From assembly GCA_947168935.1 (NCBI GenBank), contig CAMVNV010000008.1, positions 1-51,526 on the forward strand: a stretch of 51,526 bases of DNA, in the 5' to 3' direction. Shown piece after piece: positions 9,817 through 17,944 of this stretch. Position 1 is the first letter of the stretch; the number at the start of each line of letters is the position of its first letter. Below the pieces are notes generated by a model, which did no database searches, was not told the origin of the DNA, and saw only the letters and a list, made by a program, of their open reading frames with translations. The stretch comes from an uncultured Butyrivibrio sp. GTDB lineage: Bacteria > Bacillota > Clostridia > Lachnospirales > Lachnospiraceae. The position numbers and the translations under genes are program-made.

Positions 9817-10632
9817 ATTAGCCACACATATATCCAGAATCTCTCTTATATCTCCGGATACGGCAATCTCCGGCTTATAGCCCTTGAAGTATCCGTCTAT
9901 AACTCTTGCTAATCTTGCACGCATCTCTATAGCGCTAAGATTATCTGTATTTAGGAAAATACTGTCGACCTTGCAGGCTGCAGCAATTCCTATATCGCTT
10001 TGAATCTCATTACCTATCATGACACAACTTGTCGCAGTGAGTTTGTGCTCATCCAAGAGCTTTTTCATAAACTGAGGCTGAGGCTTTTTCATATTGTTTT
10101 CTGAAGATATATAGATCGCATCAAAATACTTTGTAAGCCCTGTCATTTCAAGTTCAGGTCTTGTGAAAAGCCCCTGTGCGTTGGAAAGAAGGTATATCTT
10201 TCCACCACTTTCCTTAATGGTATCCAAAGTCTCTTTTACCCCGGGATACAGGCGAAGCTTATCCCTTGATAAAGTCCTGAATATATTGGAAAGATCCTTG
10301 GCCCATTGACTGTCAGTAAGTTCTTCTTCTGTCATGTTTGCTACAGCGCTGTCTGTATCATGATGCGCCGGAGCCTTTAGTAAAAGCTTTGCAAAGACCT
10401 TTTCAAGCTGAATCTCCGGATAATTGATAGCAAGCTTATAAGCAAGCTCATGCTCCTGTTCCATAACAAAGTCAAAGTACTTTTGCTGAAGCTGTTCAGG
10501 AGTATAATCTGCTCCGTAACAGGAATAAAAACCTGCTATTTCCTTCCAGAATTCCGGTTTATTCTCATCTGTATGTATATCAACCAGCGTTCCATAAAGG
10601 TCAAAAATAAAATTATCGTATTTAAGATTCAT
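9814..10632 (-). CDS. HAD-superfamily hydrolase (subfamily IA)
   Basis: This 272-residue Rossmann-like hydrolase has the nucleophile Asp11 in motif I (FDLYGTLVD), motif II in YLLSNAQG, a lysine in KKPQPQF, and motif IV in IGNEIQSDIGIAAACK. The second motif-I acidic residue, which is the general acid/base in HAD phosphatases, is Tyr13. This DxYGT variant is found in haloacid dehalogenases and in a number of uncharacterised HADs. The substrate is therefore unclear, and a dehalogenase or an atypical phosphatase are both possible. It is longer than minimal HADs because of a helical cap of about 100 residues. The ribosome site AAAGGA precedes the ATG. The gene lies just downstream of the amylase gene on the same strand (24-bp gap), so read-through from that gene is likely. 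Confidence 0.88.
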   Translation of the reverse strand: MNLKYDNFIFDLYGTLVDIHTDENKPEFWKEIAGFYSCYGADYTPEQLQQKYFDFVMEQEHELAYKLAINYPEIQLEKVFAKLLLKAPAHHDTDSAVANMTEEELTDSQWAKDLSNIFRTLSRDKLRLYPGVKETLDTIKESGGKIYLLSNAQGLFTRPELEMTGLTKYFDAIYISSENNMKKPQPQFMKKLLDEHKLTATSCVMIGNEIQSDIGIAAACKVDSIFLNTDNLSAIEMRARLARVIDGYFKGYKPEIAVSGDIREILDICVAN

Positions 10633-10656
10633 AGATGATCCTTTCGCTTAAGCCCC

Positions 10657-12285
10657 TTATTTCAAAACACATATTGACTGTCCTGGCATTTCAACGTGTC
10701 CATCTTTAATAGTTATCTGCGTATTATCCAGGGTAAGGTATCCTGAAATCTTTAACTCTTTATACTCATCAGATGAAAGGTCTATTACTGCAGCTTCATC
10801 AGTTGTATTGTAAATAACGATAACTTCCGAAGTTACGCTGTTTCCACTTTCATCTTCCCTTGTCCAGGTCTTTTTGATAGCAGCAACTGTTCCATCGCAT
10901 AGCTTCTCTTCTTTAGTAATAGTGCCCCTCGCAAGTTCAGGATTTTTATTCCTCATATTAAGGGCTCTCTTATAGTAGCTAAGAAGTGAAAGCTCGTCCT
11001 GTAATTGTTCTTCAACTGAAGGGAAAACCTGCTCCACGTCGCTGTCAGCTCCTTCCGGCACATTACATATACCTTTAGTATCAGTAGCTGACCAGTTCAT
11101 AGGAAGTCTTTTATTAGGATCATCCTTACCGCGGCTGTTCATGCCTATTTCTTCACCGTAGTATATAAATGGACTTCCGCTCATAGTAAGGAGTATTCCG
11201 GCAGCCATCTTGAGGTCATTCACATCATTATTCAGGTTGTTAGCGACTCTGACCTGATCATGATTTGTAAGAAATGGCGCATCAATATAATCAGGATTAG
11301 CTGCAGAATATGTGTTCTCATAATCGATCATGGCGTTAACAAGGCTGTCAGCACTGCTCTGCCCTCTGGCAGCTTTTTCGATACTTCCTTCAGCTCCTGA
11401 AGCAGGGAAGTTGAACATACTTGGAGTCATACTCTTATAAAAAGCTGTAATAGTGGCTTTGTTGGCCCATACTTCAGATACCATGTAAAAGTCTGACTTC
11501 TTAGTAAGACAGTAATTGTAGATCCAGTTCATGATCTCGAGAGAAGATTTCTGATCATCGTCCTCATAGTGCATGGCAGCATCCATTCTGTAGCCGTCTA
11601 TTCCATGCTCTATCCAGAAGTCTGATATGTCTTCAAACTCTTTTCTCAGATTCTCATTTTCAAGGTTAAGATCAGGCATCTCAGACCAGAACACGCCTTC
11701 GTAGTACCAGTCAGTTCCTGCTACGTTGTACCATGCATCATTCTTTTTTTCTCTGGAAAAATTGTAATAAGAAACGTATGGACATTCGCTTTCATCAGGC
11801 TCTTTTCCCTCATCAAGGGTTTTAAGATAATCGCAGGCATCTAAAAACCACTTATTCTGGGAGGATGAATGATTCATAACCATATCAATAATGATGTTAA
11901 TGCCTCTTTTATGGCACTCTTCCACCAGCTTATCAAAGTCCTCCATAGTGCCATATTCGGAATCGATATCCTTGTAGTCTATGACATCATACTTGTGATA
12001 GGTTGGTGATGGCATGATAGGCATAAGCCAGATTCCGTTGATTCCAAGCTCAGTAAGATAGTCAAGCTTCGCTGTTACGCCGTTAAGATCACCTATACCA
12101 TCTCCATCAGAATCATAGAATGAGTGTACATAGATCTCATAGAAATTTCTGTAATTATCATCTATGATCTGTACCTGTTCATCTTCTGCTTTTTTGTTGC
12201 AGCCAGAAAGAAGGGCTACTGTCATTGCCACGCACAGGCATACAGCAGACAGACGGTTAACTATACTAAAAAAATGCTTTTTCAT
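10657..12285 (-). CDS. Surface lipoprotein alpha-amylase, GH13 family
   Basis: This 542-residue alpha-glucan hydrolase is anchored to the outer face of the membrane: a hydrophobic leader ends in the lipobox LLSGC with the lipidated Cys29. The (beta/alpha)8 domain starts at about residue 47. The four GH13 regions are visible: DMVMNHSS (134-141), GYRMDAA with the nucleophile Asp235, VSEVW with the acid/base Glu271, and NHDQ with the stabiliser Asp343. A C-terminal beta domain closes the protein. A calcium-loop-like DSDGDGIGD occurs near residue 58. Together with the adjacent MalEFG transporter it would cut starch oligosaccharides at the surface for uptake. It is separated from malG by a terminator, so it may have its own start. 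Maltogenic or neopullulanase specificity cannot be excluded. Confidence 0.93.
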   Translation of the reverse strand: MKKHFFSIVNRLSAVCLCVAMTVALLSGCNKKAEDEQVQIIDDNYRNFYEIYVHSFYDSDGDGIGDLNGVTAKLDYLTELGINGIWLMPIMPSPTYHKYDVIDYKDIDSEYGTMEDFDKLVEECHKRGINIIIDMVMNHSSSQNKWFLDACDYLKTLDEGKEPDESECPYVSYYNFSREKKNDAWYNVAGTDWYYEGVFWSEMPDLNLENENLRKEFEDISDFWIEHGIDGYRMDAAMHYEDDDQKSSLEIMNWIYNYCLTKKSDFYMVSEVWANKATITAFYKSMTPSMFNFPASGAEGSIEKAARGQSSADSLVNAMIDYENTYSAANPDYIDAPFLTNHDQVRVANNLNNDVNDLKMAAGILLTMSGSPFIYYGEEIGMNSRGKDDPNKRLPMNWSATDTKGICNVPEGADSDVEQVFPSVEEQLQDELSLLSYYKRALNMRNKNPELARGTITKEEKLCDGTVAAIKKTWTREDESGNSVTSEVIVIYNTTDEAAVIDLSSDEYKELKISGYLTLDNTQITIKDGHVEMPGQSICVLK

Positions 12286-12360
12286 ATACTCCAGTCCTTA
12301 TAGCTTAAAAACGAACCATTAGCTCCCAATACAGCTCCTCTATCGCCGTATCTTTGAATG

Positions 12361-12396
12361 AAAAGAGGCAGAGACAGACAATTCTGCCTCTGCCTT
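12361..12396 (-). terminator. Terminator-like hairpin after malG
   Basis: A 12-bp stem with one mismatch (GGCAGAGACAGA / TCTGCCTCTGCC) and a four-base loop is followed on the minus strand by CTTTTC. It lies between malG and the amylase gene and would end or reduce malEFG transcription before the amylase. Confidence 0.65.
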
Positions 12397-12458
12397 GTGA
12401 TAAAGCTGATAAAAATATTTAAATAACCCGATGCATATGGAGTTTTACCATATCTAGA

Positions 12459-13328
12459 TCATCCCTTAACAGCACCGCCTGTTACACCTTCAACATAGTA
12501 CTTCTGAAGAGCCATGAACAGAGCTGTGATCGGAACTGCGATAAGCACGCCGCCTGCGCAGAATCTTGTGAAATATCCCTGATAGTCGTTGGTGTTAACC
12601 CAGTCATAAAGACCAACGGCTACGTTGTAGCTCTTGCTGTAACCAAAAGCGATATATGATGCAAAGATATAGTCACACCATGGTGCCATGAAAGCAACCA
12701 GTGCCTGATAGATGATGATAGGCTTTGAAAGAGGAAGAAGCATTGTGAAGAAGATTCTTGCACGTGATGCTCCGTCAATTCTTGCAGCCTCATCAAGTGT
12801 CTTCGGAATAGTATCAAAGAAGCCTTTACATACATAGTATCCCATACCGGAACTTGCAACACCTACAAGGATAAGTCCAGGGATAGCGCCTGCCTGTGTA
12901 AGTCCTACGTTCTTCAAAAGGAAGTACAGACAGATCATTGATAAGAATCCCGGGAACATTCCAAGTACCAGCCAGAACTTCATAAGGAATGTCCTTCCTG
13001 CAAATCTTGTACGGGAAAGTGCATAACTTACCATAAGTACAAAACATGTCTGACCAAGTGCGATAAAGAATGCAATGATAAATGTGTTTTCAAACCATTT
13101 TACAAAGTTTGAATCTGCCGAGAACAGCCAGCTGTAACTAGCAAGAGAGAATGTTTTGGGAACAAGATAATCTACCATTCCTCCGCCACCCTCAGATGGT
13201 GCTCTAAAACTCTGCAGTACGATACAAACGAATGGAAACAGCCAGATAATACTAAGTATTACCAAAAGTATATATGCTATAGCATTACCTAAAGCGGTGT
13301 GTTGTTTATGTAATTTCTGCTCAGCCAT
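12459..13328 (-). CDS. malG: Maltodextrin ABC transporter permease MalG-like
   Basis: This 289-residue inner-membrane permease has six predicted helices and the cytoplasmic EAA loop (DEAARIDGASRARIFFTMLL) that docks the ATPase. Its ATG overlaps the malF stop codon by one base (TAATG), so the two are translationally coupled, as expected for partner subunits. The ATPase (MsmX/MalK type) is not encoded here; in Firmicutes one shared ATPase often serves several sugar transporters. Maltose/maltodextrin as substrate is inferred from the amylase, the binding protein and the LacI regulator. Another oligosaccharide is possible. Confidence 0.92.
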   Translation of the reverse strand: MAEQKLHKQHTALGNAIAYILLVILSIIWLFPFVCIVLQSFRAPSEGGGGMVDYLVPKTFSLASYSWLFSADSNFVKWFENTFIIAFFIALGQTCFVLMVSYALSRTRFAGRTFLMKFWLVLGMFPGFLSMICLYFLLKNVGLTQAGAIPGLILVGVASSGMGYYVCKGFFDTIPKTLDEAARIDGASRARIFFTMLLPLSKPIIIYQALVAFMAPWCDYIFASYIAFGYSKSYNVAVGLYDWVNTNDYQGYFTRFCAGGVLIAVPITALFMALQKYYVEGVTGGAVKG

Positions 13329-14707
13329 TACTGGAATCCCTCCTCATCTTTAATTGAAGGCAGTCTGTTGTATGCGATAAGAGATGTAACCGCAACAACG
13401 ATGAATGTAAGAATACCTACACAGGCTGCTAACCTATAGTTAGTACTGTTAAGAATAAGCTTGTACAGCCATGTTACAAGAAGGTCGGTATAACCTGATC
13501 CTCCATACAACTTAAGAGATGTAGGTCCACCTCCTGAAAGGAGATAAATAACATTAAAGTTATTAAGGTTTCCTGTAAATGATGTAAGAAGGTATGGTCC
13601 TGTTACAAAAAGCATGTATGGCATTGTGATCTTTTTAAACATCTGCCATCTGTTTGCTCCATCAATCCTCGCACTTTCATAAAGGTCAGCAGGGATATTC
13701 ATAAGAAGACCAGTTGCCATTAGCATTACGTATGGAACACCGATCCACAGGTTAAGTACTATAATGAGTATTCTTGCCGTCATAGGATGTGCCCAGAAAT
13801 TGTATGAGCGCTCAAAAATACCCCATTTAACAAAATAAGTATTAATAAGTCCATCCGCAGCGAACATCTTAGATACATACAAAAGTGATATAAACTGTGG
13901 AATTGCTATAGTCATTACGAAAATAGTACGCCAGAGCTTTTTGAACTTAATGCCCTTTTTGTTTATAAGAAGGGCAAGTGCGATTCCTCCAAAATATGTA
14001 GAGAATGTTGCAAAGAAAGCCCATACAAGTGTCCAAATAAGGATTGTGGTAAAGGTAGATCCCATACCGTTTCCACCGAACTGGAAGAGCTGCTTGAAGT
14101 TTTCAAGTCCAACCCATGTAAAAAGCTTACTTGGAGCCTGGTGATTAGCATCGTAATTAGTAAATGCAACACATATCATGAATATGATCGGTACAACCAT
14201 GAATATAAGAACGCCGAGTACCGGTAATGCAAGCAGTGTTGCATGAAATTTCTGATCCAAAAGTGATTTTAAATCCTGAGTTGCTGTAGGAAGACTACCA
14301 CCTTTTTTGATAATCTCCTGCTCATTCTGATTTTCCTGGATATTAAGTCTCCAGAAGGCTACAAACAAAACGCAAAGTACTGCAGTCAAAACACCATACA
14401 AAAGTATAAGGAACGAATTATCTCCATATGTTGTAAGGAAGGTATTCGGATCCATATGTGTTTCTTCAGTACCAAGTGTAGATAACTTTGAAAGGTTTGA
14501 AATACCTTCGGTTGCCATATAAAAAATAAAGGCCACCTGAATAAGAAGGTATGCAAGACCTCTTGCAAATGATTTCCTCATAAGTGGACCAAAGCCCATT
14601 ATAAGAAATGAAACTCTTGTTTTCCAATCTCCCTCTTTAAAAGTAACACCTATATTCTTTATGTTTCCTGCGATAATTCCAAGCACATTATTACTGTTCT
14701 TTTTCAT
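13328..14707 (-). CDS. malF: Maltodextrin ABC transporter permease MalF-like
   Basis: This 459-residue permease is longer than most Gram-positive sugar permeases (~290-320). The extra N-terminal part contains two membrane segments (about residues 40-65 and 98-120) and a charged loop before the conserved permease core, as in other MalF proteins. The EAA loop (ESARIDGANRWQMFKKITMP) is clear near residue 345. It sits between malE and malG. The upstream gap of 84 bp to malE contains a strong hairpin that may lower permease expression relative to the binding protein. The ribosome site is GGGAG. Confidence 0.92.
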   Translation of the reverse strand: MKKNSNNVLGIIAGNIKNIGVTFKEGDWKTRVSFLIMGFGPLMRKSFARGLAYLLIQVAFIFYMATEGISNLSKLSTLGTEETHMDPNTFLTTYGDNSFLILLYGVLTAVLCVLFVAFWRLNIQENQNEQEIIKKGGSLPTATQDLKSLLDQKFHATLLALPVLGVLIFMVVPIIFMICVAFTNYDANHQAPSKLFTWVGLENFKQLFQFGGNGMGSTFTTILIWTLVWAFFATFSTYFGGIALALLINKKGIKFKKLWRTIFVMTIAIPQFISLLYVSKMFAADGLINTYFVKWGIFERSYNFWAHPMTARILIIVLNLWIGVPYVMLMATGLLMNIPADLYESARIDGANRWQMFKKITMPYMLFVTGPYLLTSFTGNLNNFNVIYLLSGGGPTSLKLYGGSGYTDLLVTWLYKLILNSTNYRLAACVGILTFIVVAVTSLIAYNRLPSIKDEEGFQ

Positions 14708-14726
14708 AGAAGCACTCCCGCAAAAA

Positions 14727-14753
14727 CAGGGGAGAGGAAAAGCCTCTCCCCTG
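14727..14753 (-). terminator. Perfect hairpin with T-run between malE and malF
   Basis: An 11-bp perfect stem (CAGGGGAGAGG / CCTCTCCCCTG) with a five-base loop is followed by TTTTTG on the minus strand. It meets the criteria of an intrinsic terminator inside the operon, so it probably causes partial termination or protects the malE mRNA 3' end. Confidence 0.7.
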
Positions 14754-14791
14754 AATAATTAACCTGTTCATTTCACAATTATCCAGAAATA

Positions 14792-16132
14792 TTACTGAAT
14801 AAGTGATGCGCATGTATCATCGTGTGTCTTAAGCTCTGCCATGAAATCTTCATCTGAAGAATCTACTGTAAGAGTTCCGTTCTCAACGTCTGCGCCAAGA
14901 GCACCTGCAAGATCCCACCATTCGCCAGGATACTGACCCTGAGGAATCATGTAAGGCATCTGCTCCTGAAGAGCTGCAAGAGCTACGTTAGCCTTAACTG
15001 TGCTGTCTTCCTGTGCTGTAAGGTTTGAAGGACCCCAACCCTGAGCATTGAATCTCTCAAGCTGAGCATCTGTATCTGTAAGCATCTTAGCAATTTCATA
15101 GCACATAGCGAGCTTGCCGCCTTCTGTCTGAGGCTTAACACCAAGGAGCTTGTTTCCTGAGAATCCACTCATGTGGTATGTCTTACCATCAGCACCTTCG
15201 AATGAAGGAAGTGCTGCACATGCATAGTTGTCACCAAGCATATCTTCAAGAGCTGCGCTATCCCATGTACCATCGATGATAGCACCAACGTTTGTAGCTT
15301 CACCAGCTGAAGAACCATCAACGAATGCCTTAGAAGAAGCAACCTCTGCCATCTCCTTGATAGCTACAAGACCTGCATCAGAAGCATAGTCTGCTGTAAC
15401 ACCTGTGAAGTTACCATCTGCATCTGTTTCGAATGCACATGTGCAACCTGCGCCGAAGAAGAATGAAGCGTTGTACCAAGCTGAATCAACGTCACAGTAG
15501 AATCCCTTACCTGCAGCTTCGCAATCAGCGATGATCTGCTCAAGTGATGTAGGATCTGTAACTACTGTACTATCATAATAAAGGAAATATCCGTTATCAG
15601 ATGTCATAGGGAATGCATAAAGTGTATCGCCTGATGTAGCTGCTCCGATAGCACCTGCATCATTGCTTGATGTAACCCATGATGACATATTGTCGTTAAG
15701 AGGCTGAAGCGCACCAGCAGCTACAAGACGTGTAAGCTGATCCTGTGCAAATCCGTAAATATCAGCGCCACCTGAAACGTCTGTGATCATGTTAGATGCT
15801 GCATCGCCTTCACCAACAGCTTCAACTGTGATGTTGCCTGCATATCCTGAATATGCATCGTTAGAAGCGATGAAATCATCAACAAGCTTCTGAGTAAGGT
15901 CTACAACGTTCTCAGCAACCCAGATTGTGATCTCGCCTGAACCATAATCGATTGCAGGAGCATCCTGAGCTGTATCAGTTGTATCACCTGATTCTGTCTT
16001 ATCAGTAGCGTCTGTGTTTTCTGTTTTCTGTGAATTGTCAGTTGTGTTTTCAGATCCGTTGTCGCCACAACCAGCGAGCATAGAAGCAACAAGTGCCTGA
16101 GTAAGTAAAACGGTTAAAACTTTCTTTTTCAT
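14792..16132 (-). CDS. malE: Maltose/maltodextrin-binding lipoprotein MalE-like
   Basis: This is the extracellular solute-binding protein of the MalFG transporter, with 446 residues. The leader ends in the lipobox SMLAGC with Cys22 as the lipidated residue, followed by an Asn/Thr/Asp-rich flexible linker (about residues 23-60). The mature domain has the family 1 binding-protein look, with ITIWVAENVVDLTQKLVDDF at its start and many aromatic residues. It is the first gene of malE-malF-malG, diverging from the LacI regulator. The ribosome site is GGAGAGGG. The leader transcript is about 110 nt if transcription begins near 16243. The sugar specificity is inferred from context. Confidence 0.92.
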   Translation of the reverse strand: MKKKVLTVLLTQALVASMLAGCGDNGSENTTDNSQKTENTDATDKTESGDTTDTAQDAPAIDYGSGEITIWVAENVVDLTQKLVDDFIASNDAYSGYAGNITVEAVGEGDAASNMITDVSGGADIYGFAQDQLTRLVAAGALQPLNDNMSSWVTSSNDAGAIGAATSGDTLYAFPMTSDNGYFLYYDSTVVTDPTSLEQIIADCEAAGKGFYCDVDSAWYNASFFFGAGCTCAFETDADGNFTGVTADYASDAGLVAIKEMAEVASSKAFVDGSSAGEATNVGAIIDGTWDSAALEDMLGDNYACAALPSFEGADGKTYHMSGFSGNKLLGVKPQTEGGKLAMCYEIAKMLTDTDAQLERFNAQGWGPSNLTAQEDSTVKANVALAALQEQMPYMIPQGQYPGEWWDLAGALGADVENGTLTVDSSDEDFMAELKTHDDTCASLIQ

Positions 16133-16215
16133 GTTTCCCTCTCCTTTTTTGACTTTTTATTTAAAGTGTCAGAACACTCCAAATCCCAAAGTTCATACCA
16201 AAAACAAAGAAAAAT

Positions 16216-16236
16216 CGAAAATTTCCGAAATTTTCG
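16216..16236. promoter_or_regulatory. LacI-family operator, perfect 21-bp palindrome
   Basis: The arms CGAAAATTTC and GAAATTTTCG flank a single central C with no mismatch. The site lies immediately downstream of the predicted malE transcription start and directly upstream of the plus-strand -35. Binding by the divergently encoded LacI protein would block malE. Odd-length symmetric sites centred on CG are usual for the family, though normally on a central CG step. Confidence 0.7.
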
Positions 16237-16237
16237 T

Positions 16238-16278
16238 TTGACAATTATGTTTTATCACACTTTATGCATAATTGTCAA
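16238..16278. promoter_or_regulatory. Two overlapping opposed promoters
   Basis: TTGACA at 16238-16243 (plus) and TTGACA at 16278-16273 (minus) are the outer ends of a perfect 12-bp inverted repeat with a 17-bp centre. The minus promoter would use a -10 near 16255-16249 and fire into malE. The plus one would use a poor -10 near 16261-16266 and fire into lacI. Each -35 lies near the start point of the other, so only one polymerase could occupy the site. Confidence 0.5.
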
Positions 16279-16519
16279 TATTTCCAACGTCACTATTATT
16301 TATTCGTCATTTTCAACAAAGGATTATATTCGCTTTATTGCATATGTTTCAAATTTTTTCGTTTATTTTCGCATAATCTTGTTTTTGCTCTTTGTTAACC
16401 TTATAATATATGAAGACATATTAAGGATGATTAGTGCATTTTCGGATTTAATTCAAAATCAGGGTTGATACAGCTCATTTGCGAAACTTATACGAATATG
16501 CACTAAGTGAAAGGATCAC

Positions 16520-17608
16520 ATGGCTACCATAAAAGATATTGCCAATAAGCTTGGCATTTCCGTCAGTACCGTATCCAAGGGATTGAACGGTGCTAAAGAC
16601 ATCAGTGCCGCACTCAGGCAGGAAGTACTTGAAACTGCAGTTGAGATGGGCTATACAGGGCGTAAAACCCAGCGAAAGAGTCAGAAAAGACTTTGCATCT
16701 TTATTGAAAATATGGATTATGAATCCACCAGCCAGTTCGGCTATGACATAGTCCTTGGATTCAGACAGGCAGCTTATAAAGAACAGTGTGAAGTAGTCAT
16801 CCAGCCAGTCAGCCACGAATTCCAGGTCAACGAAAAGTTTGACACATATATGCTTGGTAACGGTTTTTCCGGAGCATTTCTTCTTGGCTTTTCATTAGAA
16901 GATCCCTGGATGGAACAACTTAAGACAACGTCATTTTGCACAGTTCTTCTTGATAACTTTATAGAGAAGAATCCTAATGTAGGATATATAGGAACTGATT
17001 CAGAAGAAGGAATCGCTCTTGCCATTGAGCACCTCACCAGGCTTGGTCATGAAAAGATCGCCTTTCTTGATGGTTCAAGAGGATCAATGGTATCAGACCT
17101 TCGAATGATCGCATATCTTGACAGCATGACAAGGCACAGACTTCCTGTTGATCCTAACCTGGCTGTATATGGATATTTCGTAGCAGAAGCAGCTCACTAT
17201 CATGTTCCGACATTCCTTGATCTTGGAGCTACTGCTATCCTTTGTGGTAATGATCTCATTGCATCAGGTGTTATTGAAGAATGCACAAGAAAAGGATTCA
17301 AGGTACCGGAAGATGTAAGTGTTATAGGATTTGATGATCTTCCTATCGCAGAGCATCTTGATCCTCCGCTTACTTCTGTTAAGCAGGACAGACTTGAGCT
17401 TGGCAAATGCGGATTCTACATATTAAGAGCCATGACAGAGCGTATTTCTCTTTCAAAGAACCTGCTCAGGCCTTCACTTACAGTAAGATCTTCAACTGCT
17501 ATAGCTAAGCCAAGGCTTGCTAAGCGCCACAGTTCAGAAAAAGATTCTGTACGTAACATTAACCCTGAACTGTTCTCACAGTATCAGCAGCACAGAACAA
17601 TACGATAA
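16520..17608 (+). CDS. LacI-family regulator of the maltodextrin locus
   Basis: This 362-residue repressor has an N-terminal helix-turn-helix with the family signature (TIKDIANKLGISVSTVSKGL, residues 3-22) and a hinge region near 45-58. A periplasmic-binding-like effector domain follows, with IGTDSEEGIALAIEHLTRLG and VIGFDDLPIAEHLDPPLTSV as typical landmarks. It is divergent from malEFG and should bind the palindrome at 16216-16236 with a maltodextrin-type sugar as effector. It carries a C-terminal polar extension of about 30 residues. The ribosome site is AAAGGA. MalR is the closest functional analogue, but orthology cannot be shown here. Confidence 0.93.
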   Translation: MATIKDIANKLGISVSTVSKGLNGAKDISAALRQEVLETAVEMGYTGRKTQRKSQKRLCIFIENMDYESTSQFGYDIVLGFRQAAYKEQCEVVIQPVSHEFQVNEKFDTYMLGNGFSGAFLLGFSLEDPWMEQLKTTSFCTVLLDNFIEKNPNVGYIGTDSEEGIALAIEHLTRLGHEKIAFLDGSRGSMVSDLRMIAYLDSMTRHRLPVDPNLAVYGYFVAEAAHYHVPTFLDLGATAILCGNDLIASGVIEECTRKGFKVPEDVSVIGFDDLPIAEHLDPPLTSVKQDRLELGKCGFYILRAMTERISLSKNLLRPSLTVRSSTAIAKPRLAKRHSSEKDSVRNINPELFSQYQQHRTIR

Positions 17609-17612
17609 ATTA

Positions 17613-17640
17613 CAAAAACGCGCAGTAATGCGCGTTTTTG
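17613..17640 (+). terminator. Terminator of the LacI gene
   Basis: A 12-bp perfect stem (CAAAAACGCGCA and its inverse) with the loop GTAA follows the stop codon by 5 bp; the T-run is built into the 3' arm and continues as TTTT. A very similar stem recurs at 23237-23274. Confidence 0.85.
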
Positions 17641-17665
17641 TTTTGGCATCAACTCAGCCAAGGGC

Positions 17666-17694
17666 AAAAAAATAGCACCGATCAACTCGGTGCT
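17666..17694 (-). terminator. Terminator of tRNA-Trp
   Basis: The perfect eight-base stem AGCACCGA / TCGGTGCT is followed on the minus strand by a long T-run. It lies 15 nt after the tRNA 3' end. Confidence 0.85.
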
Positions 17695-17709
17695 TCCTGT
17701 TTTATAAAA

Positions 17710-17781
17710 CAGGGGAAGAGAGATTCGAACTCCCATGAACGGTTTTGGAGACCGTGATACTAGCCATTGTATGATTCCCCT
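17710..17781 (-). tRNA. tRNA-Trp (CCA anticodon)
   Basis: The minus strand folds into a cloverleaf: acceptor AGGGGAA pairs with TTCCCCT, the D stem is ATAC/GTAT, the anticodon stem is ACGGT/ACCGT with the loop CTCCAAA (anticodon CCA), and the T stem GGGAG/CTCTC carries the loop TTCGAAT. The discriminator base is G, as in bacterial tRNA-Trp. The CCA end is not encoded. It is transcribed alone, with its own promoter and terminator. Confidence 0.93.
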
Positions 17782-17815
17782 TTATTTCGCTGGCTTGTCG
17801 CCGTCAACGAAATAA

Positions 17816-17844
17816 ATTATATCAAAGCGTTTTCGTGTATGCAA
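17816..17844 (-). promoter_or_regulatory. Promoter of tRNA-Trp
   Basis: On the minus strand TTGCAT, a 17-bp spacer and a perfect TATAAT lie about 35 bp before the tRNA 5' end, placing the start point near 17809. A nine-base inverted repeat (17781-17789 with 17808-17816) spans the short leader and the edge of the -10. Confidence 0.8.
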
Positions 17845-17944
17845 GCGTTTTTTGCAGTTTTTTCAAAGAATCGTTATTGCGTATTTCACGTGTCTTTATT
17901 AAGAATATCTGTATTAAGAATGACTGAATTCAAAGCTTCTGCAT

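Larger units (their letters stand above)
16133..16519. other. 387-bp divergent malE-lacI control region
   Basis: This region carries a perfect LacI-type operator at 16216-16236 and two TTGACA boxes on opposite strands that form a perfect inverted repeat (16238-16249 and 16267-16278). The rest, about 16290-16510, is AT-rich with CG-containing patches such as TTTCG at 16359 and 16369, but without a second clear operator. Confidence 0.6.
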
